Below, piece by piece: positions 1-11,606 of a stretch of DNA of 64,000 nucleotides. The stretch spans positions 11,280,443-11,344,442 of the forward strand of contig CM119263.1 of the NCBI GenBank assembly GCA_051294375.1, written 5' to 3'. Under the pieces are notes generated by a model, which saw only the letters and a program-made list of their open reading frames with translations, had not been told where the DNA came from and searched no databases. Position numbers and translations under genes: made by a program. The stretch comes from Paraspadella gotoi (Eukaryota; Chaetognatha). The first letter of the stretch is position 1; the number at the start of each line of letters is the position of its first letter.

Positions 1-1441
1 AAAAAAAAAAGAACATTCGAGAGAGCGAGACGGAGCGTGAAAGAGCGAGAGCGAGTCGCCTTCCGAAGCTGGAATTGATTTTCATGTACAAGAAAACGTC
101 GGCCTTTGACCTCAGAATCCGGAGGGGGAAGCGGAAATTCCGATTTGAGGAGGAAGAGCAAAAAAAAAGGGGGGGGGGTGGGGGTGAGATTTTGGGATTG
201 AGAGGTGAGAGTTGAGAGGTGGGGATTGAGATGTCTTCAAAGGATTGCTCTGCAGGTTCGACGAAATCAGAAAATTCTCATCGGTGATCGCGGTAAATCT
301 GAGTCAACCAAAGTCATTTTCAAGTTTAACAAAGTGGACCCCCTCGATTTCTTAAATCTCTCCCGCCACGAACTATTTTTTAATATTTTCTTCATTGTGA
401 ACGAATTATTTTTGTTTCACCAATTTCATATATCGATAGGTTGGTTTAATGGTTTAAGTCAACCGATTTGATTTTTAGGCTGAGGTTGAAAAGTAAGCTT
501 CGTAATAGTTTCTAAGGTTAAATATTTGACAAAGGCGGCGAACGAACTTCGAAAGAGCCATCCATCGCATTTTCATTCCAACGCGATCGCGCCACGACCG
601 CGTCCAGCGCCGCGACCGACGCCGGCGCCGCCCCGGGGCAACCGCCTTCCGAGCGGGTGGTTTCGGCGATGGGGCGGAACGGAATTCGCCCAGCCCAAAC
701 ACCGGCCGGCGCCGCCACGGGGTTTTGCGGCGCCGGCGGCATCGGGCGGCGCCAACGCAGATTTAGGGACGAGGGAAAATTACGGAATTTGTTTTACTCG
801 GCGAGGTCAAGGGGACGAGCGAGTTGGGAATCGGGGAGGGGAAGACGGCGGGGGAGGCAGGTGGAGCGAAACGCCGGAAGGTCGAAAAGTCGACGGGATT
901 GAAATACAAAAGGTCGGAAAGATGGAAAATGGGAGGGAAAGTTGGATTGACCCCACGAGGTCTTCTCAGTTTGCTACCAACGTTAAACGAGGTTCTTCGT
1001 TGAATGCTAAATTATCGTCGGGGAAACAAATTAATTTTACCTAAAAAAAAAATCATATTCCTTTTTATCGAACGTGTCGAATAAAAAAAATAATTCATTT
1101 AATTAAAATTCAAAATGGAATAACGTTCAAGAGTGTTTAAAATTCCGAGGAAAGCAAACAGAGGAAAGGAGAGCGTTTTTAATAAACGAGGATTTCTCAT
1201 TAACTGCGAATTTGAAAAAAAAAATTAGACAAAAAAATTATTACTCCAAAACAAAAGCGGAAACCAGAATAAACAAGAACAGATTTCAATTTATGTAAAT
1301 GAGGAGAATAGGGTAAACGAAAAGAGGTTTTTTTGATGGAAACGTGTATTAATTTTATAGTACCCACTCCTGATTGTTTTTAAAAGATAGTCAATAAAAT
1401 GACAGCGAAAGTCGAAATGTTTAAAGAACATTTGATCTTGT
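1..1441. other. Non-coding stretch with no supported gene
   Basis: The stretch holds A-rich and G-rich homopolymers, short AT-rich segments and the GC-rich island described separately. Open frames of up to 172 codons cross the GC-rich part on both strands. They show only Pro/Arg/Gly-rich composition expected from GC-rich DNA and no recognisable domain, so none is called. Confidence 0.6.
560..770. promoter_or_regulatory. GC/CpG-rich island
   Basis: About 200 bases rich in CGCC, GGCG and CCGG words stand out sharply against AT-rich flanks. Such an island could mark a promoter or a GC-rich first exon. I see no TATA box, start codon with a clear coding signal or splice donor that fixes a direction. 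It could equally be a compositional patch. Confidence 0.25.
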
Positions 1442-1455
1442 ATTCTTTCTTTTCT

Positions 1456-1548
<93 letters not shown>

Positions 1549-1603
1549 TTTCTTTTCTTTTTTTTTCTTTTCTTTTTTACTTTCCTTCCTTTCTTTCCTT
1601 CCC
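1442..1603 (+). repeat. (TTTC)n microsatellite
   Basis: A nearly pure TTTC tetranucleotide tract, becoming an irregular CT-rich tract at its 3' end. It gives an artificial Phe/Leu/Ser reading frame that should not be taken as a gene. Confidence 0.97.
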
Positions 1604-1995
1604 TCGATGGTGAATGACCAAAGAAGGGTTCGAAGAACTCGGCCTTGAAACGACGTAGTTTGGGGTCTTAAGTGGATTGAACCTGGATTGATGGCGCTCT
1701 GCTCTTTTCTTGCTTTTCTTTTATCCTTAATCCTCCGCTTTTCATTTCATTGACGGACCTCGGTGGTCAACCGCCCATTTATTTATGTTTTCCTCAATTC
1801 CCGAGAATGTGTAAGGCTTTTTTTTTTGGGAGGTCAGAATAACAAATTTTTTTATCATGATTAATTACAAACTGTTGGTTTATTTGTTTTTATCTAGGTT
1901 TTTTACTTTCCTATCTGTCAGGAAGGAAAACGTTTAAATGGCGGCGAAGATGAAGTCGATTAGAGAGAAACCGAGCGAAGGTTTACTCGTGGACA
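1604..1995. other. Non-coding stretch, nothing recognised
   Basis: Mixed AT-rich sequence with poly-T runs between two microsatellites. No exon, RNA gene or transposon signal is visible. Confidence 0.6.
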
Positions 1996-2095
1996 GAGAG
2001 AGAGATGAGAAGTGAGAGAGAAGCGATAGAGGAGAGAGAGGAGAGAGAGGATGATCGAGACGAGGAGATGAGAGAGAGAGAGAGAGAGAGAGAGC
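1996..2095 (+). repeat. Imperfect (GA)n microsatellite
   Basis: GA dinucleotides with scattered interruptions such as GATGAGA, ending in an uninterrupted run just before 2,095. Confidence 0.95.
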
Positions 2096-2565
2096 CTCTG
2101 ATTTTTTTGTAATCGACCTCTTTTGTTGGGACGCCGGGTCGGTGCCTCCGGTCGATTGCGCCATTGGTGGCGTGCGTCTCGAATGGCGTGCGCCAAAACT
2201 TACGCAGTCGAAGGTCAAGGGTTGTGCGTAATGGGGACGCAGGGTTCGCTCGTCGTCGGCCGGACGAATCTGCGCCCCTTTCCTCCAAGGTCATCCGCTC
2301 TGACTCCCACTCCCGCTCCCACTGGTTCCATCTCTCGCCCCTCAGACTTTCTTTCCTTCCAAATCCCTTTTTTTAGCATTTTCTTTTTTTTTTTGGGTTC
2401 TCTTCTCCTTTCACTACCAATCCACATTTTTTCATCCCTTCTTCCATTCTATTCCCTTTCCTTTTATCTTCTTCCTTCATTCCTCTCCCTTTCCTCATTT
2501 CCTTTCTCTTTCCTCGAAGAAGAATTCGTCCTCCAGAGAGAAATCTACGACGTCAGCACAATTGT

Positions 2566-2599
<34 letters not shown>

Positions 2600-2705
2600 A
2601 TATTTCTCTTTCTTCATTGCGGTAATAGTTATTAATCGTTAAGGTTATCCTCTTTACGAAGATCGTTAACGAAAATTAAAACGAGCATTTCTTTAATTGC
2701 CTCTC
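2096..2705. other. Pyrimidine-rich non-coding stretch
   Basis: CT-rich DNA that contains a short (GTCATC)n-like tract at about 2,560-2,605. The open frames here are low-complexity Ser/Leu/Phe or Val/Ile runs. No gene is supported. Confidence 0.55.
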
Positions 2706-2713
2706 GTCGTCTT

Positions 2714-2845
2714 TGTCATTCTCGTTGTCCTCATTGTCATTCTCGTTGTCCTCATTGTCATTCTCGTTGTCCTCATTGTCATTCTCGTTGTCCTCATTGT
2801 CATTCTCGTTGTCCTCATTGTCATTCTCGTTGTCGTCATTGTCAC
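2714..2845 (+). repeat. 21-bp minisatellite
   Basis: About six near-identical 21-bp units built from GTCATTCTCGTTGTCC followed by TCATT, drifting into GTC-rich DNA at the 3' end. Because 21 is a multiple of three the array stays open in several frames, giving Val/Leu/Ile repeats on the plus strand and Thr/Arg/Met repeats on the minus strand. Confidence 0.93.
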
Positions 2846-2998
2846 GATCGTCATCGTCGAGGACGCGTTAGTCATCGTCTTCGTCGTCCGACTCATTATC
2901 GTAATAAAGGCGCCGTCCTTTCGTGACGTTATCCTCGTAAAGAAGTTCCCTCGACGTCATCGTTGCTGCCGGCGGCGAGACCAAAATGGACATTGTTG

Positions 2999-3066
2999 CA
3001 GTCGTCGTCGTCGTCGTCGTCGTCGTGGTCGTCGTCGTCGTCGTCGTCGTCGTCGTGGTTGTCGTC
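2999..3066 (+). repeat. (GTC)n trinucleotide tract
   Basis: GTC/TCG repeat with two GTG interruptions. It reads as poly-Val, poly-Ser or poly-Arg on one strand and poly-Asp or poly-Thr on the other, and has no other coding evidence. Confidence 0.95.
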
Positions 3067-3903
3067 GCAATTATCGTCCTCAATATCTTCATACTCTTCT
3101 CCCCACCGCCGTTCCATCGGACCAACTTTTCTTCAGCCTTCTCCTTTATTCTTTCTTTTTACTTTTCCTTTCTCTTTTCTCCCTTCTCGCGTTTCTATTC
3201 TCTTTCGTTTGAAAATCCTCTATCCTTCTATGGCCTCACTATCCTATTTCAATCCTATCCTATTTTGTAAACCATTTTACCCAATCGAATGTTTCGCGGT
3301 TTTTTTTTTTTAAACATTAAAGTTGTCCTTCATTCATTTTTCAGCTTTTTTTTTTTTTTAAACTTTCTGCCTCATTAAACTAAAAATCTTTTCCAAACCC
3401 CCCCCCCACTAATTCTTTAACTAATTTGTTCTCTGTTTTAATGAGTTCTTCTTCTCTGCTTCGGCGTCTTCGCTTTCACGTCGATGTTAGCCTAAACCAT
3501 CGTTTTGGGCTCTTCTTATCTCTAGATGAGGAAATCCAATCCGGCGTTAAATATTCCAGCTTATTTGCAAAATCAATTGGACATAAATTTAAAGTTTTGG
3601 AATATTAATCATTCTGCCACAATTTTTGCATTATTATACGTATATAAAATAAAATGGCAAATCATTTTAAACGCTCTCCTCTAAATTTGAAGATTCTTTA
3701 CTTTTTTCATGTCTACCAGACATATACTATAAACTAAAAAGCAAGACAAATTGGCTGAAAGAGAGAGAGAAACGAGCTAGTGGTGAAAATAAGAAAAAAG
3801 TACAAATAAAAAAGAAAGACAAATTGGTTTAAAAAGCAAAAAGAAGGACAAATTAATGGGCGAGAAAAGGGAGCGTTGGTAAAAAAAAATTTGGTGGGTA
3901 GTG

Positions 3904-3943
<40 letters not shown>

Positions 3944-4947
3944 CCGAAAACGCATTGGACTCGACTGTAGGTCGCTTGAGTAGATGGAGGCGGCCATTTT
4001 GAATCCGCCTCCTTGTATCCGCCTCGAATGCAACTTTTTTTCATTTTTCGCCCTCGCGTGGAAATGAAAGGGAGAGAGACTGAGAGAGAGTGGGTGTTGA
4101 TGAGGATTCTAGGGAGCGGGGCGTGGAGTGGGATATGCGAGCTAGGGGACTAATTGAGTGGTTCAGGGAGGTGGAAATGGTTTTTGTAGAAGTGGCGCTG
4201 GTACTATCACTCTTTGGCTCGGAGCGTGTTACATGTTTAGTGAAATGGAAGTGTTGTAGGCTCGTAGTACTTAGATTGGTAAATTGGAAGTAAACGCTTC
4301 GTGGGAGTAGATGTTTGTGTCTAATCTATGCCCGTCGTTGCCGTGTGCGCCAACACCGTTAAGGGATTTTCATCGTGCGAGACGTGGATGAATTTTTTTG
4401 ATCAGCATTGTTCGCCCGCAACTTTTTTTTTTTTTAATATCGACACGGAATTTTGGTTCCATAAAAATTGCGTCGACGTCGAACAAAAAATGAGTAAAAA
4501 ATAACAATTGCCGATGATCTGACATAGGAATGACTCCCGGGCGAATTATTTAATCAATGTTTGATCTTTTTGAAAAATGGTTATTAAATTACGTGAGAGA
4601 AGAACAAAATTATTATTAACTCTATTTTTTTTTTTTGGTACGGGAATCATTAGTAAGCTTATAACACTTGGACGTCGGCGTTCGTAGGGTCATCGCCTGA
4701 CGCTTCCCGGTCCCTCGTCGTCCGCCCTCCGTACGACGGATCACCCCGGGGACCCGTCATGATTTCCCCCCCCCACGGTCATTATTGTCTGCGGTCGCAC
4801 CCCATTTGCCCGACATTCAATTTTTGTCGTCCGCTTCCCGCTCTCTTCCCTTTCATTCTCGCTTATCCCTATTCTCTTTTTCCTTTTCCACCACATCTCT
4901 TCTTTTTAACTTTTTTTTTTTTTCGTCCCAAACAACGAGAACCGATT
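3067..4947. other. Non-coding stretch with short GA tract at 3,907-3,941
   Basis: Contains poly-T/poly-A runs, one pure GA tract (about 3,907-3,941) and small open frames. One starts at 3,441 and runs 55 codons to 3,608 without any recognisable feature. No RNA gene or transposon terminus was seen. Confidence 0.55.
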
Positions 4948-5258
4948 TTATGACGATGTCGGCAGCGTCGACCGCGTCGGCCGTGCGGGTCGGTGCGGCG
5001 GCGGCGGCGGCGGCGGCGATGGCGGCGTGGCTCGAAAAACCCAAAAAGGTCTCCCGGGTCCAAAGGTGGGATTTCAGGCGAAGTTTTGAGCGGTTTAAGG
5101 ATGGCAGGGGAAATGGAAAAAGGCTTCGCGACGTCGGATGGCGTTTGGTACGAGGAGGTACGAGGGAAACGCTCACGAGCGTGTTTGCAAACGCGAACGC
5201 GAAGGCAAAAATAAAGAAAATACTATGTGAGAAGCTGAAAGAGAGACCGAAATGTTAA
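4948..5258 (+). CDS. Possible Ala-rich, basic protein or first exon (unrecognised)
   Basis: From the ATG at 4,948 an open frame of about 103 codons begins with a Ser/Ala-rich stretch and a run of eight Ala, followed by a basic region containing VSRVQRWDFRRSFERF. It ends in a Lys-rich tail and a stop. The poly-Ala comes from a (GCG)n tract, which is a common origin of spurious frames. The middle section has mixed composition and is the only part that looks protein-like. I know of no matching family. It may be a first exon that splices out before the stop, or chance. Confidence 0.18.
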
Positions 5259-6435
5259 TGCAAATCAAAAGCTAAGTAGGCTACAAGGAAGTTCGTTAAT
5301 TAAGCGGTAGAATTATGCGTCGGACCATAGAGGTATATCAGAAAAGAGAGGGTTGATCGAAGAGTTGGAATTGAACGGAGAAAAAAGTCGAAGCCGCCTT
5401 TTCCCCATTGGATTCGAGAAATTCGCGATTCGTAGTTTCGGACACGAAAAGGCGCCGGAATTCGTGCGTCGATGGCGCGAGTGGGCGTTGACGCGGCGTC
5501 GGAAGGACGAAGCAGGTGGGATGGCGGCGCGATCTTCGTGGGTAATGGATGCGGTTGTCGAATGACGATAGCGTCGTTTAGTTGGAAGTCGTCGTCATGT
5601 TCGTTATGTGGTGGTGGTGGTCGTGGTCTGCCTTGAAAAATCGCGTCAATTTGCGTCGTCAAATTTATCGTTGAAGTCTTCATAGTAGTTGTACAGTTGT
5701 ACAGTTGTTCAGTTCGGGTTAACAAGGTCGCGAATGATGGAATGCTCAGCGGTTTATAAAAAGGGCCAGCTATGTTAGTGTAAAATTTGATAAGCTCCCT
5801 TCGTTGCAACATCACTCTAGGCAGTACGAAGGCGGGGACGTAAGCAGCGTCAGCCGAGCGACGCCGCGGCGCGCACCTCTCGCCAGTTTTACTACAAACC
5901 ATTCATTCAATTTTTATGACGGGAATTATGGGTCCTCGTTAAGTCATTATGACGGAATTGGAAAACGAAATAAAAACCATCGAAAACTTCACGGTTCGCG
6001 GTTATTCATTTTGGAATTTCGTATCGAAAATTCGTTTTTCAAAATTTTTTTTTTCATTTCATAGATATTTCGTGTTGAAATTATTTCAAATTAGTTTAAA
6101 TTATCATTATTATTGTATCTATTATATTTTTGATTATAATTTAATTATTTTAAATAGTATTTAATTTCATCAAATCTCGTGTTTCAGGTTTGAAATCACA
6201 TTTATAATCTTTCTGAAGCCATATCCTGGACTTAGTCGCTAATGACCAAACGGTCATTTCCACTAGCTCTTCGCCAGTAGGGCGTTGCCCCTCGCCATTC
6301 GCCGGTCGCCACTTGCCACTTTTCACTGTCGTATTTCATAACCATTCGCTTTCTTCGCCTTCGGAGGTGCTAGACATTTTACGACTTCTCTTGTTCGCCA
6401 AAGAAAAACGGAAAGCGTTAATAAAAAATACATGC
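5259..6435. other. Non-coding stretch containing a candidate TATA promoter
   Basis: A 200-codon open frame on the minus strand (5,300-5,902) is Pro/Ser/Thr-rich and has no domain I recognise. It crosses the candidate promoter below. AT-rich DNA follows from 6,060 to 6,200. No other feature is supported. Confidence 0.5.
5754..5837 (+). promoter_or_regulatory. Candidate TATA-box core promoter
   Basis: A TTTATAAAAAGGG element lies at about 5,754-5,767. Some 75-80 bases downstream is an ACGTAAGC sequence resembling a splice donor (about 5,838). The arrangement would suit a short non-coding first exon on the plus strand, but no ATG-initiated coding sequence follows convincingly. Single TATA matches are frequent in AT-rich DNA, so this is tentative. 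Confidence 0.22.
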
Positions 6436-6473
6436 GAGAAAGAGAAAGAGCAAAAGAGAGCAAGGGAAGAGAG

Positions 6474-6558
<85 letters not shown>

Positions 6559-6611
6559 TGAGAGAGAGAGAGATAGAGAAGAGATACACAGAGAGATAGA
6601 TACCGAGAGAG

Positions 6612-6670
<59 letters not shown>

Positions 6671-6672
6671 TA
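6436..6672 (+). repeat. (GA)n microsatellite, compound
   Basis: Long GA tract (about 6,469-6,555), a mixed GA/GATA/CAGA segment, then a second GA tract to about 6,662. It is complementary to the CT tract at 6,957-7,153, so the two could pair as a hairpin with a roughly 300-base loop. Confidence 0.97.
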
Positions 6673-6956
6673 CAGAAAATACCAAAAAACCAAAAAAAGT
6701 AGGACCAAATATATAATATTAAACTTTTTTGTGAGACAGTAAACAAACGAAAAAGATACGAATCTTCGCATTGAAAACAAAAAGAATGTTTGGCGTCCGC
6801 GAAAAAAAACAAAAAAACAAAACAATTTCCGTTCACAGAGGAAAAACAAATAATTTGTGTTGAGAAAAGAAAAACAAAAAGACTTAGCTTCTTTGAGGGT
6901 TGTTCTGATTTTACTCCTGGGATTAACCTTCATCTCAGAACCTTGTGGAAACGCTT

Positions 6957-7039
<83 letters not shown>

Positions 7040-7078
7040 ACTCTCTCTCTCTCTCTTTCTCTCTTCACTCTCTCTCCC

Positions 7079-7153
<75 letters not shown>
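6957..7153 (+). repeat. (CT)n microsatellite
   Basis: About 200 bases of CT repeat with a few TTC/TCA interruptions, inverted relative to the GA tract at 6,436-6,672. Confidence 0.97.
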
Positions 7154-7154
<1 letters not shown>

Positions 7155-7261
7155 GCCCAACGATGCAGATGCCCTTTTTATGGTGTTTGGGTGGAGTAGC
7201 GGCGACGACGACGATGCGAATGGAAGGTGGAATCTAAAAATAAAGGAAGAAGAAGATTTAA

Positions 7262-7560
7262 GAAGGAAAATCTGAAGTCGGAGGCGGAGTTGAAGCAATT
7301 GAGGAGGAAAGCGAAGAAATAGGAGACAATGATGACAGGGGAGGGGCGGAGAATGACAGAGACAGCGAAAACATTGAGAGTGACTGTGACATTGAGGAAG
7401 AAGAGAATGACAAAGAAAGTGAAGAGATGAAGGATGACGAAGACCAATGAAAATTAAGAAATAGAAAATGGCGACGACAAGGAAGAACTGATGAATGACA
7501 AAGAAAGTGAAGAAGTGTAGGATGACGAAGACCCAAAAAGAAAAAAATCCATAACTGGCG
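7262..7560 (+). pseudogene. Acidic coding-like blocks, probably decayed or exonic
   Basis: From 7,262 to 7,450 one plus-strand frame is open for about 62 codons without an initiator ATG and encodes an Asp/Glu/Ser-rich sequence that includes NDKESEEMKDDEDQ and then a stop. From about 7,467 a second frame repeats the theme (NDKESEEV, stop, DDEDPK). The two blocks are therefore diverged direct repeats in different frames. Purine-rich DNA can generate such frames by chance, but the repeated peptide is more specific than composition alone. It could be an internal exon of an acidic protein, a broken repeat protein, or a tandem duplication of non-coding purine-rich DNA. Confidence 0.25.
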
Positions 7561-8327
7561 TCGGGTAAGAAACGAGCATAAAAGAGGAAAAGGCTGAGTT
7601 AGCGGGTTGATGGGTGAGGAAAGAGTAAGTAGGAAAATGAAAACAGAAAAAGGAAAGGAAAAACTGATAGGAGAAAAGTACAGGAATAGGAAATGGAAAC
7701 AAAAGTTGTAACAAAGAAAAACTAAGAAGAAGGTGACGAGAAAAACAGAAGACGATGAGACTCAAGATTTCATTCGTGAAAAAGATGAGAAGAGCGGACG
7801 GCTAAAAGGTCCGTTGCCTTTGTGAATGGTGTTTTGTCTCCCATAGTTTGAACCCGATTTTTAACGGTCATTTTATTCTTTGGCGTCAGGACATTCACTT
7901 CCCTACCCCCAGTTTTCGGGTTGTGTAATTTGTTATACTTACAGTTACATATTTAATTAAGGCCGTTCTTTTTGAAAAATAAAATAAAATTCTCAGATTT
8001 ACATTCGCGAATTGGCTTTGCCGGCCATCGTAGAGGAAAGCGAGCCGCGATTCCAGAAGATAAACCCGGATTTCATTCGCGACTGAAGGAATGAAAAAAA
8101 AAAACGGGAAGGATTACGCGCGACAGATGTTGGGCTCGACCGGCGTTCGGACTCGAGGCGGGCGGGAGGCGTCGATAGAGAGGCAGTGGCCTCGTTCTGA
8201 GAGAAAACCGAGACGATTTTGAAATCGTGAAAATGGTAACTTGGTAAGTGAGTATGGTAGTTTGGAAAAAGCTGCGGCGGGTCGGAATATTGTGCTAGGA
8301 GATTCTTTGAAGTCGACCTGCGCGATT
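7561..8327. other. Non-coding stretch, nothing recognised
   Basis: Mixed composition, no long open frame, no microsatellite. It ends at the boundary of the 369-bp tandem duplication. Confidence 0.55.
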
Positions 8328-9046
8328 CTCGTGCGTCATTCGCCTCAGATTCTCGTCGCCAGAGAAATAATTTTTTTTATAATTTTTCCTTCATTTGGTT
8401 CGCGTAATCGATTTAAATTTCCCTCCGTACAGTTTAACTCGGTTCGATTCTTTCATAGTAGTTAATCGCATTAGTCTTGATTGGGAACAACGATAAATTG
8501 CGGGGTGAAACTGGACAATGCCGGCTACAATGTATTTGTTGGCAGTGGTTCATAAGTAAAAATATTGGCAATGCTGATCGCTTTGTGATCATAGTTTGTA
8601 CATATATAGTTTATAGATTATAGTGGATTACGAGACAACCTGTGATGATTCTTATATAATATTTATCAACTATTTAAAATGTTTCGTTATTAATTCCTCG
8701 TGCGTCATTCGCCTCAGATTCGCGTCGCCAGAGAAATATTGTTTAAAATAATTTTTCCTTCATTTGGTTCGCGTAATCGATTTAAATTTCACTCCGTACA
8801 GTTTAACTCGGTTCGATTCTTCAGTAGTAGTTAATCGCATTAGTATTGATTGGGAACGACGATAAATTGCGGGGTGAACCTGGACCATGCCGGCTTAAAT
8901 GTATTATTTGTTGGTAGTGGTTCATAAGTAAAAATATTGGCAATGCTGATCGCTTTGTGATCATAGTTTATAGTGGATAACGAGACTATCTGTGATGATT
9001 CTTATATTCATTTATCAACCATTTAAAACGTTTCGTTATTAATTCC
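8328..9046. repeat. 369-bp tandem duplication (two copies)
   Basis: Copy 1 runs from 8,328 to 8,696 and copy 2 from 8,697 to about 9,046. Both begin CTCGTGCGTCATTCGCCTCA and share a landmark series (CGCGTAATCGATTTAAATTT, GGCAATGCTGATCGCTTTGT, CGTTATTAATTCCT). They differ by scattered substitutions and a roughly 20-base indel near the AT-rich part. No open frame of note lies inside. This looks like an old local duplication. Confidence 0.93.
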
Positions 9047-9815
<769 letters not shown>

Positions 9816-10099
9816 TCTAAACTCCTTGCCAACTGTTTCGATTGTTTCTCGTCCCAAGGGATTTATCTTTCTCGTTTTCTCATTAGGTTTTTCATGATCC
9901 ATTGTTCTCTTTTAACTGTTCACTTGTGAGAACCGAACCGACCCAAATGAGGAAAGAGATACTCAGCGGTGAAGAGCAGCAAAATTGCGTTTAAATTAGA
10001 AACTTTCATATTCACGCAATAGTTTTTTTTTTATCAAAGAAAAATAATATTTTTATTCTTTACACATATCAACAAGACCAATAAATTTGGCCACTTCCC

Positions 10100-10205
10100 T
10101 TGCTAAATTTCGCTACTTCGCCAACAAACTACGCCATTTTTTAAGTTAATTTCGCCACTTCGCCAGCATATTTCGCCACTTTGCCAGCAAACTACGCCAG
10201 ATGGC
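10100..10205 (+). repeat. Short minisatellite of TTCGCCACTTCGCCA words
   Basis: Several diverged copies of ATTTCGCCACTTCGCCAGCA alternate with AACTACGCCA. Read on the minus strand this gives a repeated CWRSGEI/CWQSGEI peptide within an 88-codon open frame (10,103-10,369). The peptide repeat is most simply the translation of a DNA repeat. Confidence 0.7.
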
Positions 10206-10768
10206 AAAACCGAGATAGCGCAACGACAAACTGGATTTCGTCGTGAGTCGACGAGGCGACGCGGAAATGACGTCGCGGTCGCTGGACGAATCCGACGTGA
10301 ATGACCGACTCGTATGGCGCATAAGTTATTAACATATTTAGACGTTGGATTTTTTAAAGTTTGAAACATTAGATATCGCCAGTTTTAAATTCTTCGGACA
10401 ATAAAAGTTTATTATAACTATACAATTTTTAGAATTAACCGCTTAGCAGTAGCACATCATACCATAGCACACCACACCAGTAGCGCATCATAGCACACCT
10501 CTCAGCACAAAAGATTCTCTCGTTCCGCGCCAAGTTGAAACGGTTAAACTTTACGCTTGGTTCGTTCGTTGAAAAAAAAAAACCGTCAAAATCTCCCGTC
10601 ACATTCGTCATCGGCGTCGGAGGAAACGCGGCAATAATTCCGACAGGCAAAGTTATTGACGTCGTCCGCCACGCAGTTTTCCGTTGCAGGTGGTTTTCAT
10701 TTTTGGAGGCGACGATGACGATGAGGAAGCAGCGGATATCATCTATCTCAGTTTCCGAATACCTTTTT

Positions 10769-10769
<1 letters not shown>
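10206..10769. other. Non-coding stretch, nothing recognised
   Basis: Includes a small cluster of AGTAGC-CATCATA words at 10,445-10,500. No gene is supported. Confidence 0.5.
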
Positions 10770-10804
<35 letters not shown>

Positions 10805-10854
10805 TTCTTTTCTTCTTCTTTCTTTCTTTCTTTTTTTTCTTCTTTCTCTTTTTT

Positions 10855-10898
<44 letters not shown>

Positions 10899-10976
10899 TT
10901 CTTTTTTCTTTCTTTCTTTCTCTTTCTCTTCTTCTTTCTTCTTTCTTTCTTTTTTCTCTTCTCTCTCTCTCTCCCC
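10770..10976 (+). repeat. Compound (CT)n-(CTTT)n microsatellite
   Basis: CT repeat followed by TTTC tetranucleotides and irregular CT-rich DNA. Long Phe/Ser/Leu or Lys/Arg/Glu frames on both strands are artefacts of this composition. Confidence 0.95.
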
Positions 10977-11491
10977 CCATCTATCCCCTTTCTTCGCTCA
11001 CATCTCTGATCGACATCCGCCTCGCTGTCGTCTCTACGATTTCCGCCGGGAACATCTTGCATATTTCATGAATCCCTTTTTTTTTAATCCTTTTTTTTGT
11101 GTTCTCTTTTTTTCCGCTTGCCCTTTGTTTACTTCTATTCCGACGGCGAGGTTTCCATTTTCTCCGCCAGAACCGCGGGTCAAACTCATCTCTGCAAATA
11201 TCTTCGTTTTACCCTCGATTCCTGGGGAAACCGAGAGGAACATTTGACGATTATTTTCCACCGTTTCTTCGTTTCTTTTGTTTCTTCGTCTTTTTTCTCG
11301 TCTCCTTTTTTCTTTCGATTTGCTGCAATCTCTTCCAAACTCTTTTCCTTCACTTTTTCAATTTAGTCTTTCAATAGTTCTTAATTCTTATATTTTCCCC
11401 CCTTATCAATTTTTTACCTTTTCTCTGTCTTTTCCTCCATCCCAAGGCTCTTATACATTTTTTTAATCTCTCGTTTTAGAGTTTTCGGTTA
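10977..11491. other. Pyrimidine-rich non-coding stretch
   Basis: CT-rich sequence with Phe/Leu/Ser frames only. No gene is supported. Confidence 0.5.
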
Positions 11492-11548
11492 TCTTCTCTC
11501 TCTCTCCTCTCTCTCTCTTCTCCTCTCTCTTCTCCTCTCTCTCCTCTC

Positions 11549-11602
<54 letters not shown>
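11492..11602 (+). repeat. (CT)n microsatellite
   Basis: CT repeat with interspersed TCTTC and CTCC interruptions. Confidence 0.95.

Positions 11603-11606
<4 letters not shown>

Noticed and set aside
526-1044. 172-codon Pro/Arg/Gly-rich frame
   Set aside because: Open because of GC-rich composition; equally long frames exist on the opposite strand and no motif is recognised.
1399-1617. Phe/Leu/Ser open frame
   Set aside because: Translation of the (TTTC)n tract, with no other coding evidence.
2697-3212. 171-codon Val/Ile/Leu-rich frame resembling a membrane protein
   Set aside because: Produced by the 21-bp minisatellite and the (GTC)n tract; low complexity throughout.
6418-7275. Long Ser-Leu or Arg-Glu frames on both strands
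   Set aside because: Frames through (GA)n/(CT)n; neither repeat creates stops, so length is meaningless.
10435-11247. 181- and 187-codon frames on opposite strands
   Set aside because: Both cross the CT/CTTT microsatellite and have no domain signal.
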